From NCBI GenBank assembly GCA_910574455.1, contig CAJSYZ010000008.1:2110707-2174706 (forward strand): 64,000 nt of DNA. The letters are read 5' to 3'. This DNA comes from Trichaptum fuscoviolaceum. Its lineage: Eukaryota; Basidiomycota; Agaricomycetes; Hymenochaetales; Trichaptaceae. This document shows positions 58,330 through 64,000 of the stretch, one piece after another. Under the pieces are notes generated by a model. The model did not search any database, was not told the origin of the DNA, and worked only from the letters and a program-made list of their open reading frames with translations. Numbering within the stretch: position 1 is the stretch's first letter; each line of letters begins with the position of its first letter. The position numbers were made by a program, and so were the translations under genes.

Positions 58330-61300
58330 CTACACCACGGCATCCTGAACCAGATTGTATTTTGCCACTTCTGCCTCGCTGGCAGGCTGTTCCTCGGCAT
58401 ATTCAGAGAACGAATGCCACTGCAAGTTGATGGTAGTAAGAGCTTGAATACAGTGGCGGGGTGATGGGTCAAAGCCGAAGCTCACCAGAGATCGACCTGC
58501 TCTTAAAAGTCTGCGCCGTCCGTAGGAATCCCATAATGAACCCTCGTCCTCCTCGCGATCGCCCTCACCTTCCCAGTCCTCTCTGCCTGCGTCATTCTCC
58601 TCGCCCTCAAAACCTCCACTGCGTCCATAACCCACGCTGAAATTCTCGTCCGCATCCTTGTTCTCATCCTGATCCTGATCCTTGTCCTCCTCCTGATCCT
58701 TGTCCTCGACCTCGTCTCCCTCGCCAAGCACACTCTCGTCCTCCATATCGTCTTCCCTATCCTTGAAATCCTCGACTTCTTCGCCGTCATTATCCTTATC
58801 CTCCTTGCACTTACTACTTCTAGTAGCGCCCTCGCCATATGTATACTCGCCGCTCGCATCCGCGTCTCCAACGTCAAGATACAGGGAGAAATCCCTGCCA
58901 GTGACACCCGATCCAACAAGTTCGGTGTTCTTTCCCGCACTAAAATCTTCAATGGAATTGTAAGCTGCTAGGCGGGATCGGACCTTCTCCCAGTTTGATT
59001 CAGTAAAAAACGAGGAATTCGACAATAAGTTAACATAGTCGTCCGTATGAGGCTGCCACAGAGCACTGGTGAAGTACCACTCAGCGCCACCAAACTCTTC
59101 TTTGATCTTTTGCAACCGGGCCACTTGCTTGTCGATTGCAACCTTGACCTGTTCATGAGAAATTCAGCGAATAAAGCCACTATAAGAACTGAAGTAGATA
59201 GATACCGCGGTTGCCGCAAGAGCGAGGGCACCGATAGGCTTTCCTATTGTGTTTTTATCCAGTACTTTATGCCGACCCAGGGCCAAGACTAGGTGTACGG
59301 ACAACACTGAGATTACAAGATCAGAGCAGAACAACCCTTGCTTCTGTACTTTCAGAGTCAATGCAGGGATACGAAGGGTGACATGGGGCAAATTTTTACA
59401 TACCTTATCCATACTATGCCAGCTTTCCCAGAGGAATGGTTCAGCTTTCTTCTTGTCGACCATCGTCTGCAACATCTTCACAATTTCTTCGGTCTCCACC
59501 GACTTAGAACGCTCGTTGCCGACGAAACTCGAAATTGATTGTTCGGCTTTCTCGAACAATTTCTTGCGCCAACTATCAGAGCATCTCTGGGCTGCCTACA
59601 GGGCAGATCATACTTGATTCAAAATGGCCGATGAAAGACAATAAGGGATGACTCAACTAAAGAACAGATGTCGGCCAATTGCGTGTCGTAACTAAGTTCG
59701 ACAGAATCAAACACCTTCCCCCACAAGGCTCCGATGGACTTATTGTCCGGGTTTTGCCATGGAGTTGTGGACTTTCCAACTGCGCGATACAGCGAAGGCA
59801 GAAGAATGTGAGTCCAGCCTGCCTGAGTTCCGGGAGGGAGACACTGATTCGTTGCCCTTTTTTTGCCGGGAGCGCGGGATCCCTCCCTTCCGATACTATT
59901 TCTATCCTTGTCCTCAAGCCCTACAGATGTCTGCATTTCTGCAAGTTAGTGGATGTATATCATAGACATGATTTGATTAACGCACAGAGCTAGTAGTCCG
60001 AGAGACTTTGCGATGACCAAGATGAGCCTTGGTTGCGAGCACTTCGGGTTCAGGACTGATGGATACTGTCGTCATCGCAGGTGATTGTGCTCGTGGTGTT
60101 AGCGACACCTCACAACCACTTGCCTGTTAAAGGAGCCTTGAATTAGTACACGAATCAATTGCAGCAATTAGCTCACACTTGCAATATGTTGCGCATGAGC
60201 CGCCAGAGACCTCTTCAAATTGCGAATAGAAGTAGAAGATTTCATCTGTAGCAATTAGAGGAATTGTTACCAAGAAAAGCTCGAAGAGAATTGAATACCA
60301 GTATATCAGCCTGAGAATGACTGTCTTGCAGTTTACTCTTGTTACTAGTAGTGAGGTTCAAATCCTTGTTGCTTAATCAGAAATGATATGAAATGGAGAT
60401 TAGAAGGATTAACACTAACTGTCGAGGCAGCCTGTGATGACGGCTTCTTCATATACACGTTCATGCTAGTCTGTTTTAGATAGTAAGGAAGTGATCTGAA
60501 TATTGGGTGGAAATGCAAGAATTACCACGGCATGCGAGTTAGAGTCCGGCGGTGACTTCCTCTTCTTATTATTCGCGATCATGCTGTCCTACAATAAGCA
60601 AAGCTTAGTAGACGACCAGATCCTTGCCAAAGAAAGGGGTGCAGAAAGTTGTCCTATTGAGTGTCGATGCCTACACATACCTGCATCTGCAGATACAACG
60701 CCGGCGATTGCTCTCTATGTCCATCGACAGTAATACCCTCCTGACGAGATGACAGGTGAGTAGTGAGGGGGTAAAAGCAGAATAAACTTACCGTTACATC
60801 AAGCTGGGAGTTGGCGATTCTCTGCATTTTCGCGCCCTATTCAGAGTACGGTTTGGTAAGTAATGAAGTAAAGATATGTCGACGCCGAAGGACACAAGAA
60901 AGTCCGGCACCAGATCCATGCTTTGATGTGAAACACTCACCTGAACGGCCGATTGTCTCCTGATATTCTTCTTCTCCAGAGCACAAAGAAGGAAGGATAA
61001 GTAGCGCGAACGAAGCAAGACATTATGATGCCACTTACCAACGTTGTAGGAGCCTGCAAGTCGGAGAGAGTGTCGCGGGATAGCTTCCTTTTCTTCGATT
61101 TATTGCTGGCTCCATCCTGATACGATACAGAAACATTGTTAATTAGCCATCGTTGTGCATGGGACTCCACCGATGCATAGTCTCTGTGAATCGAACGATT
61201 TCTTTGAACTTTAAGCGGCACTCACATTGGCTTGGGGCGGTATTGTAAGTCTCCTCGCGCTAATTAAACGCACAATCAAAATATTAAGATTTCATCTGCC

Positions 61301-61480
61301 AGTCTAATGAATGCTTTAACCAACTCACATTATCAGTGTCGGAGTCAACAAGATGTGCCGTCTGTCGCTCGCTCGCAAAGCTATTCTTTACACCTTGAAA
61401 ACTCGTGAGGGTTACTGTCTCTCCTTCATCCTCCCAAGGACTAAAGTTTGCATCCTCTTGCACCGAGGCGGGGAGCCTAA
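58330..61480 (-). CDS. Lineage-specific acidic protein, transposon-associated
   Basis: Many short minus-strand exons can be followed from about 61480 to the stop at 58330. Recognisable pieces are a Ser/Thr/Lys-rich N-terminal part (K-S-K-K-R-K-L-S-R-D), a central region (59640-59936, with H-I-L-L-P-S-L-Y-R-A-V-G), a helical piece (59410-59559) and a hydrophobic P-I-G-A-L-A-L-A-A-T-A-V. The last exon, 58330-59124, contains a run of about 90 residues dominated by Asp and Glu. The P-x-G-A-L-A-L-A pattern and overall architecture recall repeat-rich Agaricomycete proteins of unknown function often found beside transposons. Exon boundaries were only partly resolved. It may be the 3' part of the gene starting at 62870, or a separate gene starting near 61570. 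Confidence 0.45.
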
Positions 61481-61605
61481 ATTTTCCTTGTGTCAGCCAG
61501 GCTCACAACTTGAAACAAAGATAAGGATGTGAGCATTATAAGTGAAGAAGCTGCAACGTTCGGGTTCATGATGATCTTGAAGAAGTGTGGCACGGCGGTG
61601 ACCCG

Positions 61606-61740
61606 CCGGGCCGCCACGGTCGCTGCCACTGGCAGTGTCACTGGCGCACGCGTGGCACGCTCAAACTGCCACTGGCAGTGGCGGGCGCATTCAAGCTATC
61701 AGTACTAGTACTACTAGTAGTAGTAGTAAGTAGTACTACA
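61606..61740. repeat. Motif cluster 1: CACTGGCAGTG and ACTAGTAGTAGTA
   Basis: Two exact CACTGGCAGTG copies (61627-61637, 61670-61680) in a GC-rich block are followed by an ACTAGTACTACTAGTAGTAGTAGTA-type run. It falls either in a 390-bp intron or between two ORFs. The arrangement is shared with cluster 2 at 63.0 kb. Confidence 0.7.
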
Positions 61741-61866
61741 ATGATAAGCTTCAAGTAGCTGAGTTTAAATCAAGCTTCACACTTACTATCAACTTGAATT
61801 TGTTTGAATTTGAAACTCATCTTTCGTACTATGATGCGAACGGTTGAGTAGTACGACTTCAAACTC

Positions 61867-62870
61867 ACAAGTCAATATCTTCTACTATCTTCCTTGCGAT
61901 CTCAGGATTTCTGCCCTCTCCGCCGAAGAAAGTGGATCCATCTGTGTTGCGAAGTGCCCTGACAGGTCGCTTTGTCTTATCGTTCCGTTTCGACGTATTG
62001 GGCGAGTCTATCATGTCTGTATCCTCACCAGAAAGACTGCTGTCCTGTCCTGCAAGCGTACTATGATAGCCAGTGCCTCCTATGATACGACTTGAAGCCT
62101 TTGCGCCCTGCACACAAGTACGGAAAGGAAGTGCACCTCTGGTGTCCTTTTTCCTCGCCTTTTTTGCGCGCTCTCTATCTGGTCCATCGGAATTGGCTGC
62201 ATCATAACGTGAGTCAATATGTTCATCTTTCAAAACCTAAAGTCGTAAAGGTAATGCAACTTACGAACATAAAAGTTTGCATTGCCTTCAGCTTCACAAA
62301 AGCTGTCTTTTTCCTCGTTCGTTGAACCTGCAATGCCAATATCTGGTAACTCGACTGTCGCTGTCTTGAAGATAAGGACTCACTAGCTTCAGGAGTGTCT
62401 TTCGGTTTTTTTAGCCCTCGTTTGTCAGTGCCAGCCAGCTTAGGTGCAGTTGAGCCCATCTGGGTGCGAATGTCAAGAGCCTTCGACAAATTCTTCTCAA
62501 GCTCCATCGTCTCCAGTATTGCTGTTTCCTGTTGCTCTGCTGCAGCTCTCTTTTTGCGTACCTTCTCAGATGCCTCTTGTTCTTTTGCTGCCCGTTTCTG
62601 TTCCGCATCAAGTTTTCTCTTCTCTCTCGCATCCGCGGCTTGTTGAGCCGCAGCTTCGCGCAGAGCTGCCCGTTCTTCCTTCTGTTTTTCCTTCTCCTCC
62701 TTTTCCCTCAATGCCTCACCACGCTTTGAGGCCTGCTCTTCTCTCCTTCTCTCCTTCTCTTCTTTCTCCCTCAATACCTCCTCTTTCGTTCGACGTGTTC
62801 TGAGTTTATTGACTATGGCTCCCGGGTGCTGATTGCTATTCTTAGCCCGCGTTTGTCTTCGAGTTGACAT
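61867..62870 (-). CDS. Coiled-coil protein, transposon-associated
   Basis: The start M-S-T-R-R-Q-T-R-A-K is followed by about 130 residues of Lys/Glu/Arg/Ala-rich coiled coil (K-E-E-K-E-R-R-R-E-E-Q-A type heptads). An intron after T-P-E-A leads into S-T-N-E-E-K-D-S-F, and a second into N-S-D-G-P-D-R-E-R-A. The frame can stop at 61867 after V-E-D-I-D-L, or splice at a GTGAGT there into the downstream exons. Proteins of this make-up lie next to Plavaka-type transposons in other Agaricomycetes as I recall, but I know no function. It diverges from the transposase at 63348 across a repeat-filled gap. Confidence 0.5.
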
Positions 62871-62989
62871 TCTTGTGCAGTGTTTCAAGTCGAGGCACGC
62901 TGACAGGTGCTATGAGTTTCGATGGTGAATCGAGTTGGCAAAGGTGCAAGTTGTAGTTGAAGTTGGAGATGAGGGCGCCTATTCAAGGA

Positions 62990-63290
62990 AAATTTACGCC
63001 CACTTGCACTTGCTGGCACTGGCAGTGCCAGTGATTGGCAGCCTTCAAGTTAGGCTGACTCGGAATGAGCCTGACTCAGACTCGGACTTGGACACTCGGA
63101 TACTCAGGCTAGCTCTATTACTAGTACTATCACAGTGCTACTGGTACTAGTACTACTCACTGGCACTTGCAGGCTCACTGGCAGGCTGGCGGCGGTGCCA
63201 CTGAGTCACTGACAGCCTGAGGCTGTGGCTACTCAGGCTACCGGTACTACTACTAGTAGTACTACTAACTTCAAGTTGTTACTACGCGGG
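62990..63290. repeat. Motif cluster 2 between divergent transposon genes
   Basis: The gap between the coiled-coil ORF and the transposase holds CACTGGCAGTG (63017-63027) and many CACTGGCA, GGCAGG, GACTCGGA and TACTAGTAC words, often as local palindromes. These probably act as transposase-binding or promoter repeats of the element. Confidence 0.65.
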
Positions 63291-63347
63291 CGTCACCGCT
63301 GAGCGTGCCATTCAACTTTAAATTCAGCGTTCAATTTACTGGAACTA

Positions 63348-64000
63348 ATGCCGGTAACTCGGCGAAGGCCCAAACCCGTTCATCTTACAGATATCTTCCC
63401 CCCGACTATTCGATGCACCTTCTCCTTCTGCAGCAGGAGGTTCAAGAATCAATCCGCAAGGACAAGACATGAATATTCAGCTCACCCGTCATCATTTGCA
63501 ACAAGACCTGCTGCTTGTGGTTACGACTTGGATTCCTCACCCAAGCGACCCGCACGACCTTCGACACCTCAAGCTCTTCCCGGCTCTCCTGAACTTCCAA
63601 CAGACTTGGAGGGCCATCATGAAGATGAAAGTGGCTGCAACTCTTCAAGTTACGACTACGACATTTCTATACTCACACAGGATATCTCGATGCTTAGCAT
63701 AGGCCGAGACGAGCTGCTTCAAGATTTAGACGGTCCTGATTGCCTGTCCCATGCTGACACTGGAGATGACGAACTTGAAGACCAAGACCTATCTTCTGCT
63801 GATCTGGACTCCGACATTGGAGATTATGAAGAGAACAATGATAACTTAAAGGTGTATCACAGATATTTAAATGGTGCGCGCTAAGTATGATGTCCCCAGT
63901 TTACTTTAGCATTCTGACACCAAATATCGTGCAGCCACTCCATGCGATGAAGAAGGGAACTTCTTAGAAAAGGAAGAACCGCCCGTTTCACGGAACGAAC
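63348..64000 (+). mobile_element. Plavaka-like transposase, 5' part only
   Basis: Exon 1 (63348-63873) starts M-P-V-T-R-R-R-P-K-P and encodes a C2H2-like finger, C-x4-C-x12-H-x4-H, then an acidic linker. After an intron (63874-63934), exon 2 continues with T-P-C-D-E-E-G-N-F-L and runs off the window at 64000. An N-terminal zinc finger followed by an L-N-[GA]-x-P-C-D-x-x-G-x-F-L block is the recognisable start of Plavaka transposases, a CACTA-related superfamily expanded in Agaricomycetes. The catalytic domain would lie beyond the edge, so completeness cannot be judged. The upstream repeats and the divergent coiled-coil ORF are probably parts of the same element. Confidence 0.75.

Overview
The window is a piece of a filamentous basidiomycete genome, most likely a wood-decay-type Agaricomycete. 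Genes are broken by many short GT-AG introns, mostly 50-80 nt. Two families typical of homobasidiomycetes are present: STE3-type lipopeptide-pheromone receptors and a Plavaka-type transposase. The gene models below were assembled by hand from exon pieces. For most of them the summed exon lengths divide exactly by three, which supports the splice sites.

Left part (1-23.5 kb). Two closely related STE3 receptors point away from each other (639-2141 minus, 8861-10320 plus) and flank a Pho84-type phosphate transporter (5708-7805). Then come four minus-strand genes: a membrane-anchored metallophosphatase with a 10-nt microexon, a YIPF6/Yip1-family Golgi protein, and two tandem arrestin-fold paralogues. 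An FG-repeat nucleoporin of the Nup49/NUP58 type on the plus strand has unusually long introns.

Middle (23.5-46.5 kb). Mostly housekeeping: neutral trehalase (with a 9-nt microexon inside the catalytic signature), a 94-residue small gene, an Atg22-like vacuolar effluxer, a Zn2Cys6 transcription factor, proteasome subunit Rpn1, and a conserved basidiomycete membrane/coiled-coil protein whose start codon appears split by an intron. The third STE3 receptor (41632-43028), a decayed ORF cluster and a glutathione peroxidase follow.

Right part (46.5-64 kb). A 618-bp Tc1/mariner-type MITE with a TA duplication is followed by a disordered/coiled-coil protein, a Ca3427-like periplasmic-binding-fold protein, the autophagic lipase Atg15 and V-ATPase subunit B. 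From about 55.2 kb the sequence becomes accessory: degenerate F-box-like fragments, a perfect hairpin repeat, direct repeats, and a transposon territory with lineage-specific coiled-coil and acidic ORFs facing the first exons of a Plavaka-like transposase that runs off the end.

Biological reading. Three STE3 receptors with identical early exon lengths suggest that this is the mating-type B (pheromone/receptor) region. My reading of the flanking intergenic DNA on both strands found no convincing CaaX pheromone-precursor gene. The exon structures, the split start codon, the microexons, the possible dual start of the glutathione peroxidase, and an 11-bp motif shared by the transposon territory and two distant promoter regions are the points most worth following up.
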